A stretch of 56,917 nucleotides of DNA from an uncultured Lentisphaeria bacterium. GTDB taxonomy: Bacteria > Verrucomicrobiota > Lentisphaeria > Victivallales > UBA1829. The position numbers were made by a program, and so were the translations under genes. The DNA lies in the NCBI GenBank assembly GCA_949282305.1, contig CASDPB010000085.1, positions 1-56,917 on the forward strand. Reading direction: 5' to 3'. The notes under the pieces were generated by a model that worked only from the letters and a program-made list of their open reading frames with translations, had not been told where the DNA came from and did no database searches. Shown piece by piece: positions 15,664-25,083 of the stretch. Positions within the stretch are counted from its first letter, which is position 1. Every line of letters starts with the position of its first letter.

Positions 15664-16663
15664 ATGTTTTTCGTAGATGATTACGGACTGGCTGTATTCT
15701 TTTGCGTTGTGACGATGTTCTGCTGGGGATCGTGGGGAAACACGCAGAAACTTGCCGGAAGGAACTGGCGCTATGAGCTTTTCTACTGGGATTATGTGAT
15801 CGGAGTGCTGCTTCTCAGCCTTGTCGCCGGACTGACGCTCGGAAGTTTCGGAAGTGCGGGAAGGAGCTTTCTGCCGGATCTGCATCAGGCAGGCTGGGGG
15901 AATATCGGCAGCGCACTGGCGGGCGGCGTCGTCTTCAATGCCGCGAACCTGCTTCTTTCCGCTTCAATCTCAATCGCCGGCATGTCGGTGGCGTTTCCGG
16001 TCGGAATCGGGCTGGCGCTGATTCTCGGCGTGATTGTCAATTATATCGGCGCCCCCAAAGGGGACCCGTGGATTCTTTTCGGCGGGGTATTCCTGATTGC
16101 GGCCGCCATTCTTGATGAATGCCTATGCCTATAAGATCAAGGAGCCGGGCGGCAAGAAGGTTCCGATGAAAGGAATTGCGCTTGCCGTGGTCTGCGGTGT
16201 GCTGATGGCTTTTTTCTATCGTTTCATTGCCGCGTCCATGGATATGAACTTTACTGCGCCCGCGGCAGGAAAAATGACGCCCTATTCCGCGTTTTTCGTT
16301 TTCTCCGCCGGTATTTTTCTGAGTAATTTTGTATTCAATACGATTGCAATGAAACGCCCGGTTTCCGGGGAACCGCTGCCGCTGTCCGCATATTTCAAGG
16401 GGAAGCCGTCGATTCATCTTGTCGGACTTCTCGGCGGCGTGATCTGGGGCGTCGGCAACATCCTCAGTCTGGTTGCCGCCGGGAAGGCTGGCCCGGCGAT
16501 CTCCTACGGGCTGGGGCAGGGCGCCACTCTGGTGGCGGCGCTTTGGGGAATCCTGATCTGGAAAGAGTTCCGCGGAGCGCCGAAACTTTCCCACTGCCTG
16601 AATTTTGCAATGTTCGTGCTTTTCCTTGCCGGAATCGGGCTTCTGATCAAAGCCGGTGCATAG
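15664..16663 (+). pseudogene. DMT/GRP-type sugar permease, frameshifted
   Basis: Two adjoining reading frames together make one roughly 330-residue, 10-helix permease of the drug/metabolite (glucose/ribose-uptake, RhaT-like) type. The first frame begins after AAGGGGG at 15664 and gives the first five helices (CWGSWGNTQKLAG, PVGIGLALILGVIVNY), stopping at 16134. The second continues from about 16115 (MNAYAYKIKE) through GVIWGVGNILSLVAAG and IWKEF to 16663. Removing one base near 16114 (the G in CTTGATG) joins them exactly. This is a recent disruption or a base-calling error, since the rest is well conserved. It follows ribokinase, so ribose is the likely substrate. Confidence 0.8.
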
Positions 16664-16666
16664 ACG

Positions 16667-18145
16667 TTACTTCTGTCCGTTGTCCTGCTGTTCCTCTTCC
16701 AGGCAGCGGCAGGCGCGGCAGCCGCCTTCACAGCCGTCATAGCAGTAGGTGCAGACCTTTTCCTTCGGCAGTCCGATCGCGGCGATCAGATTTTCCAGTT
16801 TCTGGTATTTGAGAGAGGTCAGCCCGAGTTCCTTCCGGATGATGTCGACCATGGCATTGTATTTGTCGGTGCCGGCTGTGGTGTATTCCTTGAGCAGAGC
16901 TTCGTCTTCGACGATCTTTCCTTCCAGCGTTTCGACGGCGCGCCTCGCGGCGAGGTCAAGCACGGAACGGGAGCGCGAGAAGTTCAGATATTTGCAGGGA
17001 TACATGATCGGCGGAGAGGCGGAGCGCAGATGGATCGCTTTGGCGCCGCGTTCGTAGAGACGGCGTGTAATGTCCTTGAACTGTGTGCCGCGGACAACGG
17101 AATCATCGCAGAACAGGAGACGTTTGTCCCGGATCTGGTCTTCCACGGGAATCAGTTTCATTTTTGCCACGAGTTTGCGCGCCGCCTGACTCTGCGGCAT
17201 GAAACTGCGGGGCCATGTGGGCGTGTATTTCACAAGAGCGCGGAGATAAGGTTTTCCGGCTGCGTTGGAATAACCGATGGCATGTGCCACGCCGGAGTCC
17301 GGAATGCCGCAGATGGAGTCGATTTCCGAAACGTCGTCTTCGGCAGCCATGCTCTGACCGTTGCGGTAACGTGCCGTTTCCGTGTTGATTCCCTCGAAAT
17401 TGGAGGAAGGGTATCCGAAATACACCCAGAAGAAGGAGCAGATCTGGTTGATGTCGCCGGGCCTTTTATGCTGTATGATGCGATCGGGAGAAATCTCCAC
17501 GATTTCACCGGGGCCGAGATCGCGCAGGTGGCTGAAGTCAAGGTTCGGGAATGCGGAGGTTTCCATTGTTGCGGCGACTGCGCCGTCCGTGTCTCGCTTG
17601 CCGAGGGAAATCGGGGTTTTCCCATACTTGTCGCGTGCCGCAATGACATGTCCGTTCAGCATAATCAGGAGGGAACAGGAACCGTCGATGGAGTCCATGG
17701 CGTATTCGATTCCTTCGATGATGCTGGTCTTCTGGTTGATGAGGGATGCGATCATTTCCGTCGGATTGAGTTCCCCGTCGCTCATTTCGGAGAAGTGGGA
17801 GTATCCGCTCCGGAAAGAGCGGTTTGCCAGCGCCTCGATGTTATTGATTTTCCCGACCGTCACGATGGCGTATCTGCCGAGCCGTGAGGAGACGATCAGC
17901 GGCTGGTCTTCGAAATCGCTGATGACGCCGATTCCGCATTTTCCCTCAAACTCTCCCAGCACGCCGTCGAACTTCGTCCGGAACTGGGTATTGGTGATGT
18001 CATGGATTCTCCTGACGATGTTTCCGTTGCAGGAGGTCACTGCCATGCCGCCCCGTTTGGTGCCGAGATGAGAATGATAGTCTGTCCCGTAAAATAATTC
18101 GGAAACGCAGTTAGAGGTTGATACGACGCCGAAAAAACCGCCCAT
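16667..18145 (-). CDS. PurF-like amidophosphoribosyltransferase lacking glutaminase Cys
   Basis: A 492-residue homologue of glutamine-PRPP amidotransferase. The class-II glutaminase domain starts MGGFFGVVSTSNC; the nucleophile Cys that follows Met in true PurF is Gly, although HLGTKRGGMAV and later glutaminase segments are kept. The phosphoribosyltransferase domain has the PRPP loop LLFCDDSVVRGT. A Cys-rich tail (CTYCYDGCEGGCRACRC) could bind a metal or Fe-S cluster. The start at 18145 has AGGTG and a TATAAT (18165-18170) upstream. Proteins with this MGGFFG start are known to me from Bacteroidetes. It may use ammonia or be regulatory. Its 3' end is 4 nt from the permease 3' end. Confidence 0.85.
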   Translation of the reverse strand: MGGFFGVVSTSNCVSELFYGTDYHSHLGTKRGGMAVTSCNGNIVRRIHDITNTQFRTKFDGVLGEFEGKCGIGVISDFEDQPLIVSSRLGRYAIVTVGKINNIEALANRSFRSGYSHFSEMSDGELNPTEMIASLINQKTSIIEGIEYAMDSIDGSCSLLIMLNGHVIAARDKYGKTPISLGKRDTDGAVAATMETSAFPNLDFSHLRDLGPGEIVEISPDRIIQHKRPGDINQICSFFWVYFGYPSSNFEGINTETARYRNGQSMAAEDDVSEIDSICGIPDSGVAHAIGYSNAAGKPYLRALVKYTPTWPRSFMPQSQAARKLVAKMKLIPVEDQIRDKRLLFCDDSVVRGTQFKDITRRLYERGAKAIHLRSASPPIMYPCKYLNFSRSRSVLDLAARRAVETLEGKIVEDEALLKEYTTAGTDKYNAMVDIIRKELGLTSLKYQKLENLIAAIGLPKEKVCTYCYDGCEGGCRACRCLEEEQQDNGQK

Positions 18146-18327
18146 AGATACACCTGCAGTTATGATTATAAGATTCAATAAATAATTAGCGGTAATATAA
18201 CACAGGGCGGGCACATCTTCAAGAACCCGGATGGAAAAGAGATAAATTTCTTGATGGAGAACTTCCGTTCTTGCATTCCGCGTCCGGCGGGCTAAATTAC
18301 AGGAAAGCATGAAGCGGAGGTTTTCCC

Positions 18328-19023
18328 ATGCCGGCGGAAGAGCGGATAAAAAAGATACTGGCGGTGACGGAACTGATCTTGAAACTGGTTCTTATGATCC
18401 TGTGCCTGAATCTGATTCTGACGATGGCGTATGCCGCGTTGTCTGAAAACGGCACGGGCGGAACGCACACCGTGCTTCTTTCCGGTTTTCTTGTTTCAGC
18501 TGATGTTTTTGCCGTTCTGCTCTTCCTGAAGGTCCGGCTTGTTCCGGAGCCTCGGAAGGGCGTCCTGAAATTCATCTCGACGCGGAATGTGACATTGCTT
18601 TTTCTGCTGTCGGGCGCCGCCGTCGGTCTGCTTTATTTCCGGAGTCTGCTTTCACTGGAACGGCGTTATCCTGCCTTCCGGGATATGCCGGGGATTTTGC
18701 GTTCCGGCATTGCCGCCGGGAGGATTGTGCCGGAAAGCGCTTCCGACATTGTGATCCATGAACGTATGATGACTCCGGTGAGAATTGAGTGGCGCTGCCG
18801 TCTGCCGGAACGTGATTTCCGGAATTTTGCCGATCACGGCAACTGGCGTCCGGAAGCGGAACCGGACATCGTCCCGGATCAGGTTTTTCCGCGTTACTGC
18901 GGGGAAAAGCGGATGCCGCCACGCTCGCTGTTCTTCTCGAAGCGTAATGGGAACGGAGGAGAAATATCCGTGATGTATGACCCCGAAACACAAACCATGT
19001 ACGGGCAGATCAGCTCCAGGTGA
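18328..19023 (+). CDS. Membrane protein of unknown function
   Basis: A 231-residue protein, not assigned to a family. It has three hydrophobic helices in the first 110 residues (about 12-40, 49-68 and 88-106), then a polar domain of about 120 residues with many aromatic and charged residues (RWRCRLPERDF, PDIVPDQVFPRYC). A GGAGG site precedes the ATG. It starts a three-gene run with another membrane protein and an SGNH hydrolase, which suggests an envelope role. Confidence 0.7.
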   Translation: MPAEERIKKILAVTELILKLVLMILCLNLILTMAYAALSENGTGGTHTVLLSGFLVSADVFAVLLFLKVRLVPEPRKGVLKFISTRNVTLLFLLSGAAVGLLYFRSLLSLERRYPAFRDMPGILRSGIAAGRIVPESASDIVIHERMMTPVRIEWRCRLPERDFRNFADHGNWRPEAEPDIVPDQVFPRYCGEKRMPPRSLFFSKRNGNGGEISVMYDPETQTMYGQISSR

Positions 19024-19027
19024 CTTT

Positions 19028-19624
19028 ATGGAAAAACAAAAGGAAATCAAAGACATCTCCACACCGCTTTCACCTCCTTTTGGACTCATTCATCTGCGTT
19101 GTCTTGTATCGAAGACCGGGGCGAAGTTTTATTGGAAACCGCGGTTTTTATTTGCCGTCTTTTTATATTTCTGCCTTGCTGCGGCATGTGTGCTTTCCTG
19201 GCTCATGCTTGATTCGCTGATAAGGCATAAGCCGGACATCATGGCTGTCTGTATTCCCTTCCTGTGCTTCTTTCTGCCTGTTGTGCTCATGAACGGCAGA
19301 GAACTTTTCCGCAGGGATTGCATTGACCGGAACCGGAAAATCGTCGTAACCGGCGGGAATGTGATTCCGTATCAGGAGCTTGCGGCTGTTCAGGTGCTTC
19401 GGGTTGAAGTGTCCCGCCGGACAAGAGCCGGTGCCGGGATCATGGTCTATTATGAACTGAACCTGCTGCGGAAGAACGGAGACAGGTTTTTTATTTGCAA
19501 TTGTCACGGTAAAGAGAAAAAAAAATTGGAGAATGAAGCGGAAATCCTGCGGAATCTGCTCGCGCTTCCCTGCCGACATTCCGCCTGTTATCAATCCGCG
19601 GGGAGAGTGATATGGAACATGTGA
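19028..19624 (+). CDS. Membrane protein with PH-like C-terminal domain
   Basis: A 198-residue protein with two adjacent transmembrane helices (about residues 40-62 and 70-88), then a beta-rich segment (IVVTGGNVIPYQELAAVQVLR) like the bacterial PH-like region that often follows such a helix pair. The assignment is tentative. AGGTGA precedes the ATG; the gene begins 4 nt after the previous stop and overlaps the SGNH hydrolase by 13 nt, so all three are likely co-translated. Confidence 0.65.
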   Translation: MEKQKEIKDISTPLSPPFGLIHLRCLVSKTGAKFYWKPRFLFAVFLYFCLAAACVLSWLMLDSLIRHKPDIMAVCIPFLCFFLPVVLMNGRELFRRDCIDRNRKIVVTGGNVIPYQELAAVQVLRVEVSRRTRAGAGIMVYYELNLLRKNGDRFFICNCHGKEKKKLENEAEILRNLLALPCRHSACYQSAGRVIWNM

Positions 19625-20742
19625 TTCAATGCCGGCGCGGTCTTTCCCGCGCGCTTCTGAAGTTCGAGACGGAAGGGGAGGGGTGCGTCGCTTTCATCGG
19701 CGGCTCCATCACCGAGATGAACGGTTATACCGCTTTGACGGAAAAGATGATCCGCGGAATGTTTCCCCGGTGCAGATTTCATTTCATCAATGCGGGCGTC
19801 AGTTCGACCTGTTCCAATACCGGCGCGTTCCGCATCGGGCAGGACGTGTTTGCAGAAGGCACGCCGGATCTGCTTTTCATCGAATTTGCCGTGAATGACA
19901 ATCAGGACGGGCATCTGACGTCCGCTGAGACAATCCGCGCAATGGAAGGCATGGTGCGGCAGGCTTTGGAGCGGAATCCGCTGATGGACATCGTATTTCT
20001 CTATTCCGCGAATGAGTCGCATAATGCCAGTTACGGGCGGGGAAAGATTCCGAAGGAGATTCGCGCGATGGAGGAAGTCGCGGAGTATTATCATCTTCCG
20101 AGCATCAACTTTGCCGCAGACGTCGGAACGCGCCTCGCCGCCGGAGAGTTTGACTGGGTGAAGGACTTCGGCGGGGTGCATCCGGCGTTGTTCGGCAACA
20201 GGATTTACTGTGCCCACATCCGCGCGCTTCTGGAAACGGCTTTGAAGCGGAAGGCGGTTTCTCATGAAATTCCGCGGAAACTGATGGATGAATGCAGTCT
20301 GATTCACGGCCGCCTGATTGATCCCCGGACTGCGGAGCGGGATGAAAACTGGGTGTTCGGCGTGCCGCGATGGGAGGAACTGCCCGGAGAAAAACGCGCC
20401 CGTTTCACTTCGCTTCCGATGTTGTCCGCGACGACGCCCGGAGCGGAGCTTTTTCTTGCGTTTACTGGCTGTGCCGCCGGTTTTTTCCTGACTGCCGGTC
20501 CCGACGCCGGGACGGTCGAATACAGCATAGACGGAGGCAGATTCAAATCTGCGGATTTATATCATCCTTACAGTGCCGGACTGCATTATCCTTATACGAA
20601 AATGCTTGCTGACACCTTGTCTTCCGGCAGCCATTCCCTGATTCTGCGGGTTTCGGGAAAGCGGCATGAAAAGAGCTGCGGCAATGCGGTAAGGATCATT
20701 GCTTTTGCAGAAAATCCGGGTGTGCCATTGAAAAAGAAATGA
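19612..20742 (+). CDS. SGNH/GDSL-type hydrolase
   Basis: A 376-residue protein. The N-terminal 220 residues are an SGNH esterase: catalytic Ser in FIGGSITEM, Gly in FINAGVSST, Asn in IEFAVNDNQ and a late Asp/His pair in DFGGVHPALFG. The C-terminal 130 residues form a beta-rich accessory domain (FLTAGPDAGTVEYSIDGG). No signal peptide is seen, so it may be cytoplasmic unless the start is wrong. Such enzymes deacetylate sugars or cleave acyl esters. It overlaps the upstream membrane-protein gene. Confidence 0.82.
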   Translation: MEHVIQCRRGLSRALLKFETEGEGCVAFIGGSITEMNGYTALTEKMIRGMFPRCRFHFINAGVSSTCSNTGAFRIGQDVFAEGTPDLLFIEFAVNDNQDGHLTSAETIRAMEGMVRQALERNPLMDIVFLYSANESHNASYGRGKIPKEIRAMEEVAEYYHLPSINFAADVGTRLAAGEFDWVKDFGGVHPALFGNRIYCAHIRALLETALKRKAVSHEIPRKLMDECSLIHGRLIDPRTAERDENWVFGVPRWEELPGEKRARFTSLPMLSATTPGAELFLAFTGCAAGFFLTAGPDAGTVEYSIDGGRFKSADLYHPYSAGLHYPYTKMLADTLSSGSHSLILRVSGKRHEKSCGNAVRIIAFAENPGVPLKKK

Positions 20743-20784
20743 ACAGGTGATACTGTAAGGGGAATCTTAAAAACGGGAGCTCCC

Positions 20785-21390
20785 ATGACCAGATATTTGT
20801 TTCTCGCTTGTTGCTGCGGCATGCTGTCCTGCCTGATGACCGGCTGCTTTTCTCCGGAAATGACTTTTGATGCGAAGTCTCTTGCGCTGAAGGCGGCGCC
20901 GGAAAATTTTTATGTGGTGGATGAAGATGCGCGGATTTACCGTTCCGCCCAGCCGGACGAGGAATCTTTTCCCGAGTTGAAACGGATCGGCGTGAAAAGC
21001 GTCTTGAACCTGCGCCGGGGATTCAGGGATTCCGTGAAATACAAAGAAGCGCTTGACGGTATCCGGGAATATGAGTGCGGCGTCAATGCCGGAATGATGA
21101 CGCAGGCGGATCTGGTCAGGGCGTTGAAAATCATCAAAGAGGCACCGCGCCCGCTTCTGATTCATTGTCTGCACGGTTCGGACAGAACCGGAACCGTGGT
21201 CGCCGCATACCGCATTGTGTTTCAGGGATGGACTGCGGAACAGGCTGTGACGGAGATGGAGCATCCCCGGTATGGAATGCACAAGTTCTTTTACCCGAAT
21301 CTTTCCGCATTGATAAGACATGCCGACTGGGCAAAGATCAGGCAGGAAGTGCTTGGCGCCGGCGACGTCGGGGATGCGGCGGGGAAATGA
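20785..21390 (+). CDS. Lipoprotein dual-specificity phosphatase
   Basis: A 201-residue secreted lipoprotein. A short signal sequence ends in the lipobox LMTGC (about residue 18). The core is a cysteine phosphatase fold with a P-loop that fits C-x5-R (HCLHGSDRTG), preceded by IYRSAQPDEESFPEL and VKSVLNLRRGF, as in dual-specificity phosphatase-like and fused NAD-kinase/phosphatase families. Substrates could be phospho-Tyr, phosphoinositides or cell-surface phosphates. A general-acid Asp is not certain. It begins 42 nt after the SGNH hydrolase stop and may share its transcript. Confidence 0.82.
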   Translation: MTRYLFLACCCGMLSCLMTGCFSPEMTFDAKSLALKAAPENFYVVDEDARIYRSAQPDEESFPELKRIGVKSVLNLRRGFRDSVKYKEALDGIREYECGVNAGMMTQADLVRALKIIKEAPRPLLIHCLHGSDRTGTVVAAYRIVFQGWTAEQAVTEMEHPRYGMHKFFYPNLSALIRHADWAKIRQEVLGAGDVGDAAGK

Positions 21391-21461
21391 TTTTAAGCTG
21401 AAAAGATGAACCTCCGGATTTTCCGGACAATTCCGGGGGCGGGCTCCATATCTGCGGTTTG

Positions 21462-22214
21462 CTACAGCTGCATTCCCCCCGCAACGGGGATATCAGCGCC
21501 GGTGATGTAGCTCCCCGCGTCGGAACAGAGCAGAAGCGCGAGCCCGGCGCAGTCCTCCGCGGTGCCGAACCGGGCGGCGGGAATCTGCTTCATAATCGTT
21601 TCTGCCATTGCCGGATCGTCCAGCGCCGCCTTGTTGCGGTCTGTCGCGATGACGCCGGGTGCGATGTTGTTTGCCGTGATTCCGAACTTCGCATAGGAAC
21701 GGGCGCAGTTCATAATCATGTTGACCTGTGCCGATTTCGTGCTGGCGTAGATGCAGAGGCGCGGCGACTGTTTCCACTGGTTGACGCTGCCGATGCTGAT
21801 GATGCGTCCGAAGCCGCGCTTTGCCATGCCGGGGAGAAAGGCTTTCACCAGGACAAAGGAGGAACGCACGTTCGTATTGAATTCCCGCGCGAATTCCTCC
21901 GGGTCGAACTCCGTGAGAGTCTGATATGCCTGAACCGATGCGTTCAGGATCAGGATGTCCGTCTCTTTGACGGTCTGAACGATCGTTTCGACTCCCTCCG
22001 GCGTGGAAAGATCGGCGGCGACGGAATCGCAGTCAATGCCTTTGCTTTTTGCTTCCGCGAGCGTGTCATCCAGTCTGGCGGACGGCTTGCTGGCGTGAAA
22101 ACGGACTTGTGCGCCCGCTTCGCCGAGGAGCATTGCAATGGCGCGTCCGATTCCGCGGCTGGAACCCGTCACCAGCGCAGTTCTGCCTTTCAGGTTAAAA
22201 AGCTGATTGATCAT
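21462..22214 (-). CDS. SDR-family NAD(P)-dependent oxidoreductase
   Basis: A 250-residue short-chain dehydrogenase/reductase. Motifs: cofactor loop TGSSRGIGRA, ADLS, NAS in place of NNAG, catalytic Ser in ISIGSVNQ and catalytic YASTK. It is the last gene of the eight-gene minus-strand operon and its start overlaps the preceding stop as ATGA. Operon context (glycosidases, enolase-superfamily dehydratase, RraA-like aldolase) points to a sugar or uronate-derived alcohol/ketone substrate, for example a keto-deoxy acid step. Cofactor preference is not clear. Confidence 0.92.
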   Translation of the reverse strand: MINQLFNLKGRTALVTGSSRGIGRAIAMLLGEAGAQVRFHASKPSARLDDTLAEAKSKGIDCDSVAADLSTPEGVETIVQTVKETDILILNASVQAYQTLTEFDPEEFAREFNTNVRSSFVLVKAFLPGMAKRGFGRIISIGSVNQWKQSPRLCIYASTKSAQVNMIMNCARSYAKFGITANNIAPGVIATDRNKAALDDPAMAETIMKQIPAARFGTAEDCAGLALLLCSDAGSYITGADIPVAGGMQL

Positions 22215-24274
22215 TTCTGTTCCCTTTCATAAGTGATGGAAAAATATTTCGGTGTGTTGAATGCCAGATTTTGAATACGGAGCACCAGCGTATTGCCATA
22301 TTGCGCAAAGTCCCGGAACACTGTCCACTCCGCCGCTTTGTATTCCAGCACATGAATGCTTTTCACTTTGCGTGAGACATGGAGTGTCGAGGTGATGTTT
22401 TCCAGTTCATCGAGCGAGAGATTGTAGATTCCCGCAACGGTGTCGTTTTCACGGTCGAGGCGGAACGGCAGGAGGTTGCGGTCTCCTGTGACATACATCG
22501 GGAGCGTGTCGCGGGCGATCCAGCTTAGAAGATCATGCATCCATTTTTTGCGCGCCGGAGTTTTGAATCCCGCGCAGAGCCCGGCGATTTCCAGCGGAAA
22601 CACCACGATACGCCCGCCCAGTTTATTGGTGGATGCGCAGGTTCCCGGAAACAGCCGTTTGAAATCCGGATCAACGAATTCGGTGATCTCCTCGCTTCCT
22701 TTGTGCGGTTTCATGACCGTGAACAGCGGGCGCTGCCCGTGAATTGCGAGCGAGAATGCGTGCAGCGGTGTACCTCCGAATTTTTCATTGCAGAAGCGTT
22801 CGCCGGAAACCGGATACGTCGTATTCAAAGGAAATGACTCCACGTAATCCGCCCCGGTCAGTTCCGCATACCCCATTTCGCAAAGCGCTTGGAATGCGAC
22901 GGAATCAATGAATGCGCCCTGTTTCAGAATGCGGAGGATTTCATCGTCCGGGGCGGAACGGATGCTTTGTCCCGCGAGAACCGTGACGGCGTCTTCGTTG
23001 ATTGTCGCCGCAATCCCGAGCATTTTGAGTATTTCGAGCGTGGCTCCGACATCGCCGAAGAAATTACGTGTCCTTGCGTCAAGCCGTTTCGATTTACCTG
23101 AATCGGGATGGAAATAGACCCTGACGCCGCGATCTTTTCCGCGCGGCTGAATGGCGGATTTCAGCGTATTCAGATACCCTTTGCCGCAGGAAAGAGCCTG
23201 CAGAATATCTTCCGTCGCCGACATCGGGGTTCCGCAGTGATCGAAGAGATTGAGCGTGACGGCATCGTTGCCGCATCCGATTGCAACGGAATTCTGGAGA
23301 CACAGGAACGTATTGGTTTTGGAGTAGCCGGTATAGGGAAAATTTTCGATCTCACCTTCTTCGATACATGCATTTCCGAAAACGGAACGGGTCATCAGGA
23401 TCTGGGTCGAAGTTCCGCACAGCCCCGGCAGTCCGGCTTCGGAATAATTGCCGAGGGGAGGGCGGCTGAGCACGGGATATTTTCCGTCCGCGGACATAAC
23501 GCGGTACATTGCCTGCCAGTCGCGCCCCTCCGCAACGTGTGCGTCCGGCCCGCTGGACATGAGTCCGAATATCGTTTCCGGTGAGATTTTATGAACGGTC
23601 TCCTCACACATCCTCATGACTTCAAGCGTCATCTCGTTGAGAAATTCCAGCCATTGCACACGGAGCAGATCGGGGGCGCCGGAAGCAAAGATTTTTTCCA
23701 CGAGCTCTTCCCTCGTGTAGTGACTGCCGAGCCTTTCATTGAAACGGCGGATATGTTCCCGGCAGAAGCAGCCGATGCCTGCCGGACCGTGGTTAAAGGT
23801 GCGCAGATCGTCCTCCATCCAGATGGAGACGGGGCGGGTTTCCGCATAGATGGTCCATTGCTTCCGTATGTAGTCTCGCCAGCCTCTGCCGATGTTGCAG
23901 GCACAGTCCGTGGCGTGGGTTCCATCGGGATTGGTGCACATGGGCCAGTCCGGATGCTGTTTGCAGATATTGCGCCCGCGGTCGCCGTGCCCCTGCGTAA
24001 CGTTCGGGTTCAGGGAGTAGTTGACTCCGGCCTCGTTCAGTTCTTTTTTGATCTGCAGAAGGATTTTCCGATAATTTTCCAGCCACTCAAAGGACGGGTA
24101 ATAATGCGTGAACGTGCCGGTATCGATCTTGATGCAGACTTCATCAATCCCGTATTTCGGGCAGATCCGCACAAGCTCGTCCAGATTTTCGCGCCAGCGC
24201 CACGGCGGAACGGTGCGGCGGAGGATGTAGAGATAGCCGTTGTTTTTTTCGACGGTTTCCGCATATTGATTCAT
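22211..24274 (-). CDS. Glycoside hydrolase-like protein, unassigned family
   Basis: A 687-residue soluble protein. The first 350 or so residues look like a (beta/alpha)8 glycosidase barrel: GIDEVCIKIDTGTFTHYYP, SIWMEDDLRTFNHGPAGIGCFC with candidate acidic residues, and VQWLEFLNEMTLEVM. A middle region (about 370-560) resembles a beta-galactosidase trimerisation-type or glutaminase-like fold, and the C-terminus is a small beta-sandwich. I cannot place it in a GH family; GH42-like organisation is the nearest guess. Its ends overlap both neighbours as ATGA, so it is firmly part of the operon. No signal peptide. Confidence 0.7.
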   Translation of the reverse strand: MNQYAETVEKNNGYLYILRRTVPPWRWRENLDELVRICPKYGIDEVCIKIDTGTFTHYYPSFEWLENYRKILLQIKKELNEAGVNYSLNPNVTQGHGDRGRNICKQHPDWPMCTNPDGTHATDCACNIGRGWRDYIRKQWTIYAETRPVSIWMEDDLRTFNHGPAGIGCFCREHIRRFNERLGSHYTREELVEKIFASGAPDLLRVQWLEFLNEMTLEVMRMCEETVHKISPETIFGLMSSGPDAHVAEGRDWQAMYRVMSADGKYPVLSRPPLGNYSEAGLPGLCGTSTQILMTRSVFGNACIEEGEIENFPYTGYSKTNTFLCLQNSVAIGCGNDAVTLNLFDHCGTPMSATEDILQALSCGKGYLNTLKSAIQPRGKDRGVRVYFHPDSGKSKRLDARTRNFFGDVGATLEILKMLGIAATINEDAVTVLAGQSIRSAPDDEILRILKQGAFIDSVAFQALCEMGYAELTGADYVESFPLNTTYPVSGERFCNEKFGGTPLHAFSLAIHGQRPLFTVMKPHKGSEEITEFVDPDFKRLFPGTCASTNKLGGRIVVFPLEIAGLCAGFKTPARKKWMHDLLSWIARDTLPMYVTGDRNLLPFRLDRENDTVAGIYNLSLDELENITSTLHVSRKVKSIHVLEYKAAEWTVFRDFAQYGNTLVLRIQNLAFNTPKYFSITYEREQK

Positions 24275-25065
24275 AAAAAGAACTCCTTTCCCGCTTCCGG
24301 CAGAATCGTCCTGATTCCTCTGCTTTCGCAGTATTCCTTCGTGACCGGCTCCTTCGGGTCATTGCCCGCGAACATCCCGATATGGCATGGAATCAGATAT
24401 GTCGCTTTGCACTCTTTCGCCAGCCCGATTGCCTCGTCGATGTCCATATTCCCGAGGATTCCAAGCGCCGCCCGTTCCTCATCGCGCCCGTTTGCCGGGA
24501 GAAGCATGGTCAGCTCATGCCCGTCCGGCAGGAAACGCATGATCTCCGCCGCCTGTCCCGCATACGGAATCGTGTCGCCCGCAATGAATACGGACTTTCT
24601 CTCCTCCGTGAAATTCAGCAGGTAACTCATGGCAAGATACTCGCCGTTCTCATCTTTTGCAAGCGTCTCATGGGCGGCGGGAATGGCAATGAGTCCGGCA
24701 CCGCTGCCGAGATCATACTTTTTTCCGGTCGCAAGGAATTCAAATCGTTCCTCTTTTCCCGGAAAGAACGTCCTGATCTTGTCAATACAGCTCGGCGGGC
24801 AGAGAAACCTTGTCTTTGGAGAATTTGCCATGACCGGGGCGATTGTTTCCGGGTCGAAGTGATCGGCGTGCGGATGGGTGATGAGATAATAATCCGGCGC
24901 CAGTTCCGCCGGATTGCGGACGATCGGCGTATGGCGCGTGTGATCCAGTTTGCTGTTGAGCTTGAGACACGAATCGGAGAGATACGGGTCCGCGATGATT
25001 TCCGTTTTACCGCCGGAAATCAGAAAACCGCTCTGTCCGAGCCAGCATAGTTTGAGTTCAGGCAT
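24271..25065 (-). CDS. Metallo-beta-lactamase-fold hydrolase (UlaG-like)
   Basis: A 264-residue MBL-fold protein. It has the zinc motif HPHADH, an upstream Asp (IIADPYLSD), HETL, a bridging Asp (FIAGDTIPYAG) and a late His (IPCHIGM). Its compact length and WLGQSGFLI start match the UlaG-like lactonase/hydrolase group. In a sugar-acid operon a lactonase role is reasonable, opening an aldonolactone or lactonised uronate, but this is inference. Stop overlaps the next start as ATGA. Confidence 0.87.
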   Translation of the reverse strand: MPELKLCWLGQSGFLISGGKTEIIADPYLSDSCLKLNSKLDHTRHTPIVRNPAELAPDYYLITHPHADHFDPETIAPVMANSPKTRFLCPPSCIDKIRTFFPGKEERFEFLATGKKYDLGSGAGLIAIPAAHETLAKDENGEYLAMSYLLNFTEERKSVFIAGDTIPYAGQAAEIMRFLPDGHELTMLLPANGRDEERAALGILGNMDIDEAIGLAKECKATYLIPCHIGMFAGNDPKEPVTKEYCESRGIRTILPEAGKEFFL

Positions 25066-25083
25066 TTTCTTTTCCCGCTTGTT

